Positions 1 to 11,092 of a stretch of 38,437 nucleotides of DNA are shown one piece after another (positions within the stretch are counted from its first letter, which is position 1; each line of letters starts with the position of its first letter). Source of the DNA: Gammaproteobacteria bacterium (lineage in GTDB: Bacteria; Pseudomonadota; Gammaproteobacteria; Chromatiales; Chromatiaceae). The stretch lies in assembly GCA_030066355.1 (NCBI GenBank), contig JASJBU010000007.1, forward strand, positions 1 through 38,437, read 5' to 3'. The notes below the pieces were generated by a model that saw nothing but the letters and a program-made list of their open reading frames with translations, was not told the origin of the DNA and searched no databases. The position numbers were made by a program, and so were the translations under genes.

Positions 1-1227
1 CTGAAGCACGTCCTCCTGGCGGACGAATCGGTCTGCATCGGACCCGCTCCATCCATTGACAGCTATTTGCACATACCTGCCATCATCAGCGCTGCAGAGG
101 TCACAGATTCCGTTGCCATTCATCCCGGCTATGGCTTCCTATCGGAGAATGCCGATTTTGCTGAACGGGTGGAGAATAGCGGCTTTATCTTTATCGGACC
201 CAAGGCCGATACGATTCGCACCATGGGCGATAAAGTGGCCGCCATTGAAGCCATGCAGACGGCCGGTGTGCCTACCGTACCGGGATCGAACGGACCGCTC
301 GACGGTAACGCCAAGCGTACCAAGGAACTGGCAACGCAGATCGGCTATCCAGTCATCATCAAGGCAGCGGGCGGCGGCGGTGGGCGCGGCATGCGTGTGG
401 TGCATTCCGAAGCCACTTTACTGAATGCCGTGGCGATGACCAAAGCCGAGGCGGAAGCCGCGTTCGGCAACGGCATAGTGTACATGGAGAAATATCTGGA
501 AAACCCTCGTCATGTGGAATTTCAGGTGCTCTCCGACATGCATGGCAACGCCGTGCACCTGGCCGAGCGTGACTGTTCCATGCAGCGCCGCCACCAGAAA
601 GTCGTGGAAGAGGCTCCAGCACCGGGCATCACCGAGGTGCAGCGTCGGGACGTGGGTGAACGCTGCGCCGAGGCCTGCCGCCAGATCGGCTATCAGGGTG
701 CCGGCACCTTCGAGTTTCTTTATGAGAACGGAGAGTTCTATTTCATCGAGATGAATACCCGGGTGCAGGTCGAACATCCGATTACCGAACTGATTACGGG
801 TACGGATATCGTGCGTGAGCAGATCCTCATTGCCAGCGGCGAACCCCTCAGCTTCACCCAGCAGGACATCTCGATCACCGGACACGCCGTGGAGTGCCGG
901 ATTAATGCCGAGGATCCGGAGAAGTTCCTGCCCAGCCCCGGCACGATTACCCAGCTGCATATGCCTGGCGGTCCAGGTATCCGGGTGGACACTCACATTT
1001 ACAACGGTTACAAGGTCCCCCCCTACTACGATTCCATGATCGGCAAACTGGTGGCCTATGGCGCCACCCGTGACTCAGCCATCGCCCGGATGCGGATCGC
1101 ACTGGACGAAATGGTGATCGGGGGCATCAAGACCAACATCCCACTGCAACTGGAAATAATGAAAGATTCCACCTTTCAGGCGGGTGGTGCAAACATCCAC
1201 TACCTTGAACAGAAGCTGGGATTGTGA
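1..1227 (+). CDS. accC: Acetyl-CoA carboxylase biotin carboxylase subunit (5'-truncated by window start)
   Basis: Frame 1 is open from base 1. Translation has [35 protein letters not shown]-type [20 protein letters not shown] and [14 protein letters not shown] motifs. Confidence 0.97.
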   Translation: MKHVLLADESVCIGPAPSIDSYLHIPAIISAAEVTDSVAIHPGYGFLSENADFAERVENSGFIFIGPKADTIRTMGDKVAAIEAMQTAGVPTVPGSNGPLDGNAKRTKELATQIGYPVIIKAAGGGGGRGMRVVHSEATLLNAVAMTKAEAEAAFGNGIVYMEKYLENPRHVEFQVLSDMHGNAVHLAERDCSMQRRHQKVVEEAPAPGITEVQRRDVGERCAEACRQIGYQGAGTFEFLYENGEFYFIEMNTRVQVEHPITELITGTDIVREQILIASGEPLSFTQQDISITGHAVECRINAEDPEKFLPSPGTITQLHMPGGPGIRVDTHIYNGYKVPPYYDSMIGKLVAYGATRDSAIARMRIALDEMVIGGIKTNIPLQLEIMKDSTFQAGGANIHYLEQKLGL

Positions 1228-1273
1228 GCGGTCGACAGCCGGGAAAAGCGGCATAGGTTACTAACTGAGAGGC

Positions 1274-2152
1274 ATGCCCTGGTTACAAATCTCCATCGAG
1301 ACCACTGAAGAACAGGCGCCTTTCCTTGAACTGGTCCTGCAAAACCTGGGGGCACTCTCGGTCACCCTGGATGATGCCGCCGACCAAGCCGTTCTGGAAC
1401 CCAGGCCCGGAGAACAAAAGATCTGGCAGTCAACCCGGGTGAGCGGGCTCTTCACAGCGGATACCGATGCTGATGAGCTGCGCAGTATCCTCAACCAAAC
1501 CTTACAGGCGGATATTGCCAGGACCCTAAAATGTGCAAGGATCGAGGATCGGATTTGGGAGCGCGTCTGGCTCGACGACTTTCATCCAATGAAATTCGGT
1601 CGACGTCTATGGATCTGTCCGCATGAGACAGCACCTGACGAGACCGACGCAGTAATCGTGCAACTCGATCCGGGGTTGGCATTCGGTACCGGCACCCACC
1701 CCACCACGGCGCTCTGCCTGGAGTGGCTCGATGGTTGCGACCTGAAGGGCAAAACGGTCCTGGACTATGGCTGCGGCTCGGGAATTCTTGCGATTGCTGC
1801 CCTGCGGCTCGGCGCCAGGCTGGCTATTGCCGTTGATTACGACACGCAGGCCATTCAGGCAAGCCGCATCAACGCCGAAAAAAACCGCGTGTCCGAGCGC
1901 TTATCGACCTATACACCGGATCAACTCCCCCCCCTCACCGCTGATCTACTGGTTGCGAACATTCTAGCCGGGCCCCTGATCGATCTTGCCCCCAGGCTCT
2001 GCAGTCTGCTCGTGCTTCACGGCAGGTTTGCCTTGTCAGGAATCCTGGAAGATCAGGGGCCCGAGGTCTCCACCGCCTATGCCGAATGCGCCGAACTGGC
2101 CCCCCCAACCAGGCGTGAAGACTGGCTACTGCTCAGCGGCACGAGGGTCTGA
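1274..2152 (+). CDS. prmA: Ribosomal protein L11 methyltransferase
   Basis: MPWLQISIE N-terminus, GTGTHPTTALCLEWL, VLDYGCGSGILAIAALRLGA, LVANILAGPL motifs. Confidence 0.96.
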   Translation: MPWLQISIETTEEQAPFLELVLQNLGALSVTLDDAADQAVLEPRPGEQKIWQSTRVSGLFTADTDADELRSILNQTLQADIARTLKCARIEDRIWERVWLDDFHPMKFGRRLWICPHETAPDETDAVIVQLDPGLAFGTGTHPTTALCLEWLDGCDLKGKTVLDYGCGSGILAIAALRLGARLAIAVDYDTQAIQASRINAEKNRVSERLSTYTPDQLPPLTADLLVANILAGPLIDLAPRLCSLLVLHGRFALSGILEDQGPEVSTAYAECAELAPPTRREDWLLLSGTRV

Positions 2153-2238
2153 AGGCGTCGATTTCGACTTAACTGCCTATTGCCAGCACGCTGACTTCAG
2201 TCTAACTTTATGCCTGCCGTTACTATTGTATGAATTCC

Positions 2239-3384
2239 ATGTACACACAGTGCCCTCACTGCCTAACCCTCTTTCGCATCAGCAGCGTAGAATTGAAGGT
2301 CGCCGCCGGGAAAGCGAGATGTTGTCAATGTAATCAGGTTTTCAATGCCCTGGAGACCCTGCAGGAGAGCCCGGTTTTGCGGGATCCAGCGGCCCAAGGT
2401 ATGCCGACCGACAGCGACAGTGACTTTGCAGAATCAGTCACTGAAGATTCTCTGTTTGCCGACACCCTCAATCTGGAAGCGGAGCAACTCATCGAGCTGA
2501 CCGCTGAAGCAGGGGTTGAACCGGACACAGGGGACGATTCCTTCACGATCATAGACGATGGTCTGGAAACCGAGCCCGATTATCTGGCGGCTGGAAGCGA
2601 ATCACAGATGTCCGCCCTGCTGGACAGCGAATCCAACCCCTTGATCGATACCCAAGATGATACGCCTGTCACATCCAAGGTGGTGCCACTCAACCAGCCC
2701 GCCGGTGCCGATGAGTCGCCAGATACCGCTCCTTCCGTACAATTGACCCAGGATTCATCTCAGCTAACCGAAACCCCGGAATCAATCGGTGCAGATTCCG
2801 CGAAAAATCTCTTCCACTTCACTGAACGTCAGAAGCTCGAAGACATCAGTTCCCCAGGGGAGAAGGCCGAATCCAATTACCCGATCGAAGAGATCTTCGA
2901 AAAGCAACCGTTCAATTACAAAGGATTGATCTGGGGAGGGGCGAGTCTGTTACTCATACTGATTTTACTCCTGCAGCTATCCTGGCTGTTTCGTGAGCAG
3001 CTCATCCAGTATGAATCCGGTCAACAATTGTTATCTCAAGTCTGCAACATGACCGGCTGTGTCGCACCCGTACGCCGGGACACCAGCCGCATCCAGGTTC
3101 AACATCGGGATCTGCGAGGCCACCCCAGTAAAGCCAATGCCTTGGTATTGCAATTGAACATGGTCAACCGTGCCGATTTTGCCCAACCCTACCCCAAACT
3201 GCATCTCAGCCTGTTCAACGACCACGACAAACTGATCGCACAACGCACCTTCGAGCCTACGGAGTATCTGTCTGATCCAAAGCGCATCGAACAACTGATG
3301 CAACAGGCCGAACCTGTCTTCATTAAGATGGAACTGCTCGATCCCGGTAAAGATGTCACCGGCTTTAAATTCGAGTTCCTGTAG
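2239..3384 (+). CDS. Zinc-ribbon (MJ0042-type) / DUF3426 domain protein
   Basis: N-terminal MYTQCPHCLTLFRIS...CCQCNQVFNALETL zinc ribbon, acidic linker, single TM, C-terminal DUF3426-like domain. ORF track starts at 2230; the ATG at 2239 is the more likely start. Confidence 0.85.
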   Translation: MYTQCPHCLTLFRISSVELKVAAGKARCCQCNQVFNALETLQESPVLRDPAAQGMPTDSDSDFAESVTEDSLFADTLNLEAEQLIELTAEAGVEPDTGDDSFTIIDDGLETEPDYLAAGSESQMSALLDSESNPLIDTQDDTPVTSKVVPLNQPAGADESPDTAPSVQLTQDSSQLTETPESIGADSAKNLFHFTERQKLEDISSPGEKAESNYPIEEIFEKQPFNYKGLIWGGASLLLILILLLQLSWLFREQLIQYESGQQLLSQVCNMTGCVAPVRRDTSRIQVQHRDLRGHPSKANALVLQLNMVNRADFAQPYPKLHLSLFNDHDKLIAQRTFEPTEYLSDPKRIEQLMQQAEPVFIKMELLDPGKDVTGFKFEFL

Positions 3385-3524
3385 TCATGGGCAAAGGCAG
3401 TATTTCGGGGCCACCCTTCCAGGTTGAAAAGTTCACAGAATAACCTTTGCTTCCCCCTACATTTGAAGGTAGTATTTATCGCCTTTCCCGCGAAAACAGC
3501 TCGTTGAATTGATGGTCAGGCCGG

Positions 3525-4511
3525 ATGCAGATCGGACCCTACAAACTGCAAAACAATCTGCTTCTGGCACCCATGGCCGGTGTGACGGACAGGCCGTTTC
3601 GCCAGCTGTGTCGTGAGTTGGGCGCCGGCATGGCGGTCTCGGAGATGATCTCGGCCGACTCTACACTGTGGGGACATCCAAAAACCCAACGACGGCTCGA
3701 TCATGCCGGAGAACCCGGACCGATCTCCGTACAAATTCTGGGCTCAGACCCCAAGATCATGGCGGATGCCGCCAGAATCAATGTCGATCTGGGTGCACAA
3801 ATCATTGATATCAATATGGGTTGCCCGGTGAAAAAGGTATGCCGGGTCGCAGCCGGATCGGCGTTGCTACAAAACGAGAAACTGGTTGCCCGGATCCTAG
3901 CTTCGGTGGTCAATGCTGTCGAAGTACCGGTTACCCTGAAGATCAGGACCGGCTGGGACAAGGAACGACGCAATGGTGTAGAGATCGCCCGCATCGCCGA
4001 GGGATCGGGTATACAGGCGCTGGCAGTGCACGGCCGCACCCGGGCCTGCAAATTTGCCGGTTCCGCCGAATATGACACCATCAGAAGCATCAAGCGGGCG
4101 GTGCACATGCCAGTCATCGCCAATGGTGATATCGAGACGCCGGAAAAGGCCAAGCAGGTCTTGGATTTTACCGACGCAGATGGGATTATGGTAGGGAGAG
4201 CCGCTCAAGGCCGGCCCTGGATCTTCGACGAGATCGACCATTATCTGCAGACCGGGGAGAAACGACCCGAACCTTCACTCGAGTGGGTTGAGCAGTTGTT
4301 GTTACGGCATCTACAACAACTTTATGAATTCTATGGCGAATACCGGGGCGTCAGAATTGCCCGCAAGCATATTGCCTGGTATAGCAAGGGGCACCGGGAG
4401 GGTGCAGCTTTTCGCAACATAATAAACGATTCGGAAACGGCGAATGAACAACAGGCACGGGTTCGTCAGTTTTTCGGACATCAAGTCTACCTCAGGGGGT
4501 TAGCCGCATGA
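3525..4511 (+). CDS. dusB: tRNA-dihydrouridine synthase B
   Basis: APMAGVTDRPFRQLCRELGAGMAVSEM, INMGCPVKKVC...AGSALL, directly upstream of fis. Confidence 0.95.
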   Translation: MQIGPYKLQNNLLLAPMAGVTDRPFRQLCRELGAGMAVSEMISADSTLWGHPKTQRRLDHAGEPGPISVQILGSDPKIMADAARINVDLGAQIIDINMGCPVKKVCRVAAGSALLQNEKLVARILASVVNAVEVPVTLKIRTGWDKERRNGVEIARIAEGSGIQALAVHGRTRACKFAGSAEYDTIRSIKRAVHMPVIANGDIETPEKAKQVLDFTDADGIMVGRAAQGRPWIFDEIDHYLQTGEKRPEPSLEWVEQLLLRHLQQLYEFYGEYRGVRIARKHIAWYSKGHREGAAFRNIINDSETANEQQARVRQFFGHQVYLRGLAA

Positions 4512-4804
4512 CAATGGAAGCTGGCGTATTTCACAATGAGGGCGCGGATGCCTTGACTGTCATTCACAGCAAAAAAACCGAACCACTACGCCATTGTGTG
4601 CTGGACGCAATGCAGCGTTATTTCAATCACCTGGATGGACACGGTGCAAGCAATCTCTACCGCTTGGTCATGAATGAAGTTGAAGCACCCCTGCTGGAGA
4701 GCGTTATGCAGCATACCGGAGGCAACCAGACCCAGGCTGCTTCACTGCTCGGCATCAGTCGCAGTACCTTGCGAAAAAAACTTTCACAATACGGTCTCGA
4801 CTGA
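4508..4804 (+). CDS. fis: DNA-binding protein Fis
   Basis: C-terminal GGNQTQAASLLGISRSTLRKKLSQYGLD helix-turn-helix; overlaps dusB stop (ATGA). Confidence 0.95.
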   Translation: MTMEAGVFHNEGADALTVIHSKKTEPLRHCVLDAMQRYFNHLDGHGASNLYRLVMNEVEAPLLESVMQHTGGNQTQAASLLGISRSTLRKKLSQYGLD

Positions 4805-4917
4805 TTGACACTGCTTCTGCGGTCATTGGTCTTGCCCACAAACCCCGATAGCAACGTCGCACCCTGGCAATACTTTCTATCGAGCTGAATTTTCCTCAAG
4901 CAACGGATCAAACCAAC

Positions 4918-6522
4918 ATGTCTAAGATCAATCGCGCCCTGATCAGCGTTTCAGACAAAACCGGCATCGTGGAGTTTGCCCGCTCCCTGGCTGAACGAGA
5001 CATCGAAATCCTCTCCACTGGTGGAACGGCCAGACTGCTCACGGAGAATGACATTCCTGTCATCGAAGTCTCTGAATACACCGGCTTCCCTGAGATGATG
5101 GATGGCCGGGTCAAAACCCTGCATCCAAAAATACACGGAGGGATCCTTGGTAGGCGCGGTGCGGATGACGCAGTCATGAAACAGAATGAGATCGGACCGA
5201 TCGACTTGATCGTTGTCAACCTCTATCCCTTCGAACAAACAGTGGCCGATCCCGATTGCGACCTCCCCACCGCCATCGAGAATATCGATATCGGTGGCCC
5301 TACCATGCTCAGGGCGGCCGCCAAGAACCACACCGATGTCACTGTGGTGGTCGACGCAACGGATTACGACAGGATCCTCGAGGAGATGGCGACTCACGAC
5401 AACTCGGTCACGGCCCGCACCCGCTTCGATCTCGCCGTTAAGACCTTCGAACATACCGCCCGTTACGATGGCGCCATCGCGAACTATCTTGGCTTGAGAG
5501 TCGATATCGAGAGTACCGGTGACCACACCCAGGAAGGATCTGCAGGCAGGGCGCCGCTAGCGGCCTTTCCCCGCACGCTCTCTCTGCAATTCTCCCAGAC
5601 CCAGGTCATGCGCTATGGTGAGAATCCCCATCAAAAAGCCGCCTTCTATGTCGATCACAAGATCGACGAGGTCAGCGTAGCCACTGCCCAACAGATCCAG
5701 GGCAAGGAGCTGTCCTATAACAATATCGCCGATACCGACGCAGCCCTCGAGTGTGTGAAGAATTTCGATGAGGCCCCTGCCTGTGTGATCGTCAAACATG
5801 CCAATCCCTGCGGAGTCGCCCTGGGAAGCAATTTACTGGATGCCTACAACCGGGCCTTCAGTACCGACCCGGAATCCGCCTTCGGCGGCATCATCGCCTT
5901 CAACGGGGAACTGGATGGCGAGACCGCCCGGGCCATCGTCGACAAACAGTTCGTTGAGGTGATCATCGCTCCGAAGGTCTCCGCCGCCGCTATCGAGGCG
6001 GTAAGCCGGAAGAAAAACATTCGACTGCTGGAGTGCGGCCCATGGAGTTCAGAGGCGGTGCACCGCACCGAATTCAAGCGGGTCAATGGCGGTCTGCTGG
6101 TACAGGACGCAGACCTGCAAATCAGCAACGAGATCAAGGTCGTGACTGAACGCCATCCCAGTGAGGATGAGATGCGCGACCTCTTGTTCACCTGGCGGGT
6201 CGCCAAATTCGTCAAATCCAACGCCATCGTATATGGCCGGGAAGGCATGACCATAGGTGTCGGTGCGGGACAGATGAGCCGCGTCAACTCTGCCCGGATC
6301 GCCGGCATCAAGGCGGAGCAGGCAGACCTCGAGGTCAAGGGCTCGGTGATGGCCTCCGATGCCTTCTTCCCGTTCCGCGACGGTATCGACAATGCTGCCA
6401 AGGCAGGAATCGTCGCGGTCATCCAGCCCGGGGGCTCGATGCGTGACGACGAAGCCATCCAGGCGGCGAACGAACACGGCATGGCGATGGTCTTCACCGG
6501 GATGCGCCACTTCAGACACTAG
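4918..6522 (+). CDS. purH: Bifunctional AICAR formyltransferase / IMP cyclohydrolase
   Basis: [53 protein letters not shown]-terminal GMRHFRH. Confidence 0.98.
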   Translation: MSKINRALISVSDKTGIVEFARSLAERDIEILSTGGTARLLTENDIPVIEVSEYTGFPEMMDGRVKTLHPKIHGGILGRRGADDAVMKQNEIGPIDLIVVNLYPFEQTVADPDCDLPTAIENIDIGGPTMLRAAAKNHTDVTVVVDATDYDRILEEMATHDNSVTARTRFDLAVKTFEHTARYDGAIANYLGLRVDIESTGDHTQEGSAGRAPLAAFPRTLSLQFSQTQVMRYGENPHQKAAFYVDHKIDEVSVATAQQIQGKELSYNNIADTDAALECVKNFDEAPACVIVKHANPCGVALGSNLLDAYNRAFSTDPESAFGGIIAFNGELDGETARAIVDKQFVEVIIAPKVSAAAIEAVSRKKNIRLLECGPWSSEAVHRTEFKRVNGGLLVQDADLQISNEIKVVTERHPSEDEMRDLLFTWRVAKFVKSNAIVYGREGMTIGVGAGQMSRVNSARIAGIKAEQADLEVKGSVMASDAFFPFRDGIDNAAKAGIVAVIQPGGSMRDDEAIQAANEHGMAMVFTGMRHFRH

Positions 6523-6595
6523 ACAAACCACAGCGACCCAGGGATGTGGTTTAGGGGTTCATCGGCCTTTCCTGGCGATTTACTTCAGAACGGAT

Positions 6596-6624
6596 CTGAC
6601 AGGGATAACCGCGTCCTTTATAAT
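6596..6624 (+). promoter_or_regulatory. Predicted sigma70 promoter of purD
   Basis: CTGACA (6596-6601), 17-nt spacer, perfect TATAAT (6619-6624), 46 nt upstream of the purD ATG. Confidence 0.7.
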
Positions 6625-6670
6625 CCCCCCTGCTCTGTGTCTCTATGGTCAATTATCATTTCGAATACCC

Positions 6671-7957
6671 ATGAACATCCTGATCATCGGCTCCGGTGGC
6701 CGCGAACATGCCCTGGCCTGGAAAGCGGCCCAATCACCCCTTGCAAGCAAAATCTTCGTCGCCCCGGGCAATGCGGGCACCGCTCACGAAGCCAAAATGG
6801 AGAATGTGGCGATCGGTGTCGAGGAGATCGACCGTCTGACCGACTTCGCCAGGACCCATGATATTGGTCTGACCATTGTCGGACCTGAGGCACCATTGGT
6901 ACTCGGCCTGACCGATGCCTTCAGCGCGGAGGGTCTGGCCTGCTTCGGGCCATCCAAAGGTGCTGCACAGCTCGAAGGCTCGAAATCCTTCACCAAGGAT
7001 TTCCTGGCTCGCCACCGGATCCCCACCGCGGATTACCGGACCTTCAGCGATCTGGAGCCGGCCCTCGCATACCTCCGACAGCAGGGAGCTCCCATCGTGG
7101 TGAAAGCGGACGGGCTGGCCGCCGGCAAGGGGGTGATCGTTGCCATGACCCTGGAGGAGGCGGAAACCGCGGTACGGGACATGCTCTCGGGCAACGCCTT
7201 TGGTGAAGCCGGTCATCGCGTGGTCATCGAAGAGTATTTGGAAGGCGAAGAGGCCAGCTTCATCGTTATGGCTGACGGCAAGCATGTCCTGCCCATGGCC
7301 ACCAGTCAGGACCACAAGCGGGCTCGAGACGGGGACACCGGGCCCAATACCGGTGGCATGGGTGCCTACTCACCCGCCCCAGTGGTCACCGATGAGATCC
7401 ACCATCGCATCATGCAAGAGGTCATCCTGCCCACCGTGCACGGGATGGCCGGGGAAGGTCTGCCCTATACCGGCTTTCTCTACGCGGGCTTGATGATCAT
7501 GCCGGACGGCACACCCAAGGTTATCGAATACAATTGCCGGTTCGGCGACCCTGAGACCCAACCGATCATGCTGCGCATGCAATCCGATCTGGTCAGTCAC
7601 TGCCTGGCCGCGCTGGACGGCAGACTGCATGAGGAGACGACAAGCTGGGACCCACGACCTTCCCTGGGTGTGGTCCTGGCCGCCGGCGGTTATCCGGGAG
7701 ATTACGCCAAGGGCAATCCCATCACTGGCCTACCTCGAGATGAAAAGCCTGGTGAAAAGGTCTTCCACGCTGGCACTGCTCTTGACAATCATCAGGTGGT
7801 GACCGCCGGTGGACGGGTGCTCTGTGCAACAGCTCTGGGTGAAAGTGTCACCCATGCACAGCAAAATGCCTATACCTTGGCCAAGTCCATCCGTTGGGAC
7901 GGCGTATACTATCGCTCCGATATCGGCTTTCGAGCCTTGACGCGGGAACGGCGATAG
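6671..7957 (+). CDS. purD: Phosphoribosylamine-glycine ligase
   Basis: MNILIIGSGGREHALAWK start at 6671 (the ORF track over-extends upstream); GPNTGGMGAYSPAP, EYNCRFGDPETQ motifs. Confidence 0.97.
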   Translation: MNILIIGSGGREHALAWKAAQSPLASKIFVAPGNAGTAHEAKMENVAIGVEEIDRLTDFARTHDIGLTIVGPEAPLVLGLTDAFSAEGLACFGPSKGAAQLEGSKSFTKDFLARHRIPTADYRTFSDLEPALAYLRQQGAPIVVKADGLAAGKGVIVAMTLEEAETAVRDMLSGNAFGEAGHRVVIEEYLEGEEASFIVMADGKHVLPMATSQDHKRARDGDTGPNTGGMGAYSPAPVVTDEIHHRIMQEVILPTVHGMAGEGLPYTGFLYAGLMIMPDGTPKVIEYNCRFGDPETQPIMLRMQSDLVSHCLAALDGRLHEETTSWDPRPSLGVVLAAGGYPGDYAKGNPITGLPRDEKPGEKVFHAGTALDNHQVVTAGGRVLCATALGESVTHAQQNAYTLAKSIRWDGVYYRSDIGFRALTRERR

Positions 7958-8228
7958 CGGCACCGGGCTTGCCCGCCCCCCAAAAGCCACCGCACATGGC
8001 TCAAGGCGTGTCTGTTGCCACGCCACTCTATTAGTATGGAATCTGCAAGCCGACGCAGTAGGCCTGGGACTGTATACACCGTCTTTTAGATTGCCGAGTG
8101 ATCCGCCAAGCCAACAGGACAGGGGGCACTGAACCGCCATTCATATCTCACCAGGCGATTCAGGGCACGTTCCACCCCTCCGCCGACATCGTCTACATTT
8201 ATCTGCAAATGAAACTGACGTTTCTTGC

Positions 8229-8268
8229 GGTTTGTTTTAGCATACGGTTCACACGATGTATGCAAACC
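8229..8268 (+). promoter_or_regulatory. Bulged stem-loop in glgP upstream region
   Basis: GCATAC(8240-8245)/GTATGC(8258-8263) extended by GGTTT(8229-8233)/AAACC(8264-8268) with a 6-nt bulge. Confidence 0.35.
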
Positions 8269-8310
8269 CATTGATTCACCCAATATAACCTCAACCTAGA
8301 CCGTTATGCT

Positions 8311-10794
8311 ATGAGCGACCCTCAAACCAAGGCCTTCAAATACGACTTCCTCGGTTCCGACACCAAGGCCCTGCAACGTTCCGTCTCCAATCACCTGGTC
8401 TATACCATCGGCAAAGACCCGTTTACCGCCACTGATCACGACTGGATGATGGCGTTTAGTTATGTGGTGCGGGACCGGCTCATCGAACGCTGGATGGAAA
8501 CCCAGCGAAGTTATTACCGGCACGATGCGAAGCGCGTCTACTATCTCTCGATGGAATTTCTCATCGGCCGCAGTCTCATCAACAGCCTGCTCAACATGGA
8601 CATCCATGACGCCTGCGGCGAGGCCCTGCATAAACTCGGCATGGAATTGGAGGCCTTGCGCAATCTGGAACATGACGCCGCCCTGGGTAACGGTGGTTTG
8701 GGCAGACTCGCCGCCTGCTTTCTTGATTCTATGGCCACCCTGAACATACCCGGTCATGGATACGGTATCCGCTATGAATACGGCATGTTCCGCCAAAAGA
8801 TCGAAGACAATCAACAGGTAGAGCTGCCGGAGAACTGGCTGACCCACGGCAATCCCTGGGAGTTTCCCCGTCCCGAGGTGTCCTACAAGATCCGCTTCGG
8901 CGGCCGAGTCATGGAGTACATGGGCCCAGAGGGAAACCGTCATTTCGACTGGATAGAAGGTGATGTGGTGATCGCCCAGGCCTATGACACACCAATCCCC
9001 GGCTTTCACAACGACACGGTCAACAACCTGCGGCTCTGGAGTGCCAAAGCCTATCAGGACTTCGACTTGAACCGTTTCAATCTGGGCGAATATACCCAGG
9101 CCGTAGAAGACAAGACCCACTCGGAAAATATCTCTAAAGTGCTCTATCCGGATGACAGCAGTGTCATGAACAAGGTGTTGAGGCTGAAACAACAATATTT
9201 TTTCGTCAGCGCATCACTCAAGGATATCCTCCGACGCTTTTTTTACGACCATGACGATCTCACAGAACTACCGGACAAGGTCGCCATCCAGCTCAACGAC
9301 ACCCACCCCGCCATCGCCATCCCTGAGATGATGCGGCTACTGCTGGACAAGCACCACCTGGAATGGCAGCAGGCCTGGGAGATCACCACTAAGGTCTTCT
9401 CCTACACCAATCACACCCTGCTGCCCGAAGCCCTGGAGACTTGGCCTGTCATCACCTTCGAGGAGATGCTACCGCGACATTTGCAACTCATCTACGAGAT
9501 CAACCGACGATTTTTACTCATGGTCGGGCACCTGCATCCGGCTGACAAAGAGATGCTCAAGCGGGTCTCCATCTTCGATGAACACGGTGCTCGCATTCGC
9601 ATGGCCAACCTTGCTATCGTCGGTAGCCATAAGGTCAATGGTGTCTCCGCCCTGCATTCCAAGCTGCTGCGTGATTCCACTTTCAAGGAGTTTGATGAAA
9701 TCTTTCCCGACAAACTGATCAACGTCACCAACGGCATCACCCCCCGACGCTGGTTGTTACTCTCCAACCCGAACCTCTCCCAACTGATCTGCGACGCCAT
9801 TGGAGACGACTGGACACGCGACCTGGATCAACTCACGCAACTGGAGGGGTATGCCGGCGATAGTCACTTCCAAGAACGCTTCAGCCAGGCCAAGCGGGCT
9901 AACAAGGCCCGTCTCGCGCACCTGGTGAAATACTATCTGGGTGTGGAAATCAATCCGGATACCCTGTTCGATGTGCAGGTAAAGCGCATCCATGAATACA
10001 AACGGCAACTGCTCAACGTGCTGCGCATCATCGCCCTGTACAACCGGCTGCTGGAAAATCCCCACGCCGACCTGGTACCCCGTACCTTCATCTTCGGCGG
10101 TAAGGCGGCACCTGGTTATTTCATCGCAAAGTTGATCATAAGGCTGATCAATGATGTAGCCGATGTAGTCGACAACGACCGTGAGGTCAGCGATCGCATC
10201 AAGGTCCTCTTTATCCCCAACTATGACGTCACCACCGCTGTCGACATCATTCCTGCGGCCGAGCTCTCGCAGCAGATTTCCACCGCAGGCCTGGAGGCCT
10301 CGGGTACCGGTAATATGAAACTGGCACTGAATGGAGCTCTTACCATGGGTACCATGGATGGGGCCAACATCGAGATGCATGAACGGATTGGCGATGAAAA
10401 TATCTTCATCTTCGGTCTCTCAACCGATGAAGTCCACCGTGCGAAGCACGAAGGTTACCGACCCCGGCACTTCTATGAGTCAAACACCACCTTGAAACAA
10501 GCCGTGGATATGATTGGTAACGGCTTTTTCTCCCCCGACGATCCCAATCGCTACCGGGTACTCACGGAAACCCTGTTGAACAGCGATCCGTTTATGGTGT
10601 TGGCCGACTTTCAGGCATACATGGATGCCAGCAACCGGGCCGACATCGTCTATCAAAAGCCTCAGGAATGGAATCGGATGGCCATTCTAAACACCGCACG
10701 GATGGGCTACTTTTCCAGTGACCGCACCATCAAGGAATATGCGGAGAAGATATGGGGGATTGAGGCGGGGTGGCAGACGGGGAGAGAGATGTAA
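8311..10794 (+). CDS. glgP: Glycogen/starch/alpha-glucan phosphorylase
   Basis: YYLSMEFLIGRSL, ALGNGGLGRLAACFLDS, PLP-site EASGTGNMKLALNGALTMGTMDGANIEM. Confidence 0.97.
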   Translation: MSDPQTKAFKYDFLGSDTKALQRSVSNHLVYTIGKDPFTATDHDWMMAFSYVVRDRLIERWMETQRSYYRHDAKRVYYLSMEFLIGRSLINSLLNMDIHDACGEALHKLGMELEALRNLEHDAALGNGGLGRLAACFLDSMATLNIPGHGYGIRYEYGMFRQKIEDNQQVELPENWLTHGNPWEFPRPEVSYKIRFGGRVMEYMGPEGNRHFDWIEGDVVIAQAYDTPIPGFHNDTVNNLRLWSAKAYQDFDLNRFNLGEYTQAVEDKTHSENISKVLYPDDSSVMNKVLRLKQQYFFVSASLKDILRRFFYDHDDLTELPDKVAIQLNDTHPAIAIPEMMRLLLDKHHLEWQQAWEITTKVFSYTNHTLLPEALETWPVITFEEMLPRHLQLIYEINRRFLLMVGHLHPADKEMLKRVSIFDEHGARIRMANLAIVGSHKVNGVSALHSKLLRDSTFKEFDEIFPDKLINVTNGITPRRWLLLSNPNLSQLICDAIGDDWTRDLDQLTQLEGYAGDSHFQERFSQAKRANKARLAHLVKYYLGVEINPDTLFDVQVKRIHEYKRQLLNVLRIIALYNRLLENPHADLVPRTFIFGGKAAPGYFIAKLIIRLINDVADVVDNDREVSDRIKVLFIPNYDVTTAVDIIPAAELSQQISTAGLEASGTGNMKLALNGALTMGTMDGANIEMHERIGDENIFIFGLSTDEVHRAKHEGYRPRHFYESNTTLKQAVDMIGNGFFSPDDPNRYRVLTETLLNSDPFMVLADFQAYMDASNRADIVYQKPQEWNRMAILNTARMGYFSSDRTIKEYAEKIWGIEAGWQTGREM

Positions 10795-10973
10795 GAAATT
10801 TCTAACGTTGGTCGATTCCGCTGAACCCTCAACGAGATTTGGTTATCCAAGCAAGTAGCATCGATCACACCTACTGAGCAAAGCACTGACCGGCAAGTCC
10901 TTGATGCACTTGTGCGGTGCTTGTATGCGCCCTATACCAGAGCCTCACCCCTGCGGGGCCAGCGCTGTCGCTC

Positions 10974-11007
10974 GGTTCGACATTGCTCCCTGCAATTTCG
11001 TCGAACC
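10974..11007. repeat. Long inverted repeat / hairpin
   Basis: GGTTCGAC-ATTGC-tccct-GCAAT-ttt/c-GTCGAACC: 13 paired positions with a small bulge. Confidence 0.6.
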
Positions 11008-11058
11008 TCGAGTGGAGCTTCTCACCCCCCATCCCTGGAAGTGAATAAAGAAGAGAAT

Positions 11059-11081
11059 AAAAAACCCGCACTTGGCGGGTT
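11059..11081 (-). terminator. Rho-independent terminator downstream of tRNA-Gln
   Basis: Stem AACCCGC/GCGGGTT, loop acttg, A-run on + strand at 11059-11064 gives a U-tract on the minus strand. Confidence 0.8.
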
Positions 11082-11092
11082 CTTATGCTCTA

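Noticed and set aside
8086-8283. 65-aa minus-strand ORF (NRKKRQFHLQINVDDVGGGVERALNRLVRYEWRFSAP) between purD and glgP
   Set aside because: Composition looks partly protein-like and could be a gene remnant, but I recognise no family and see no convincing Shine-Dalgarno; not enough support.
8296-9195. 299-aa minus-strand ORF opposite glgP
   Set aside because: Fully antisense to conserved glycogen phosphorylase coding sequence; no domain.
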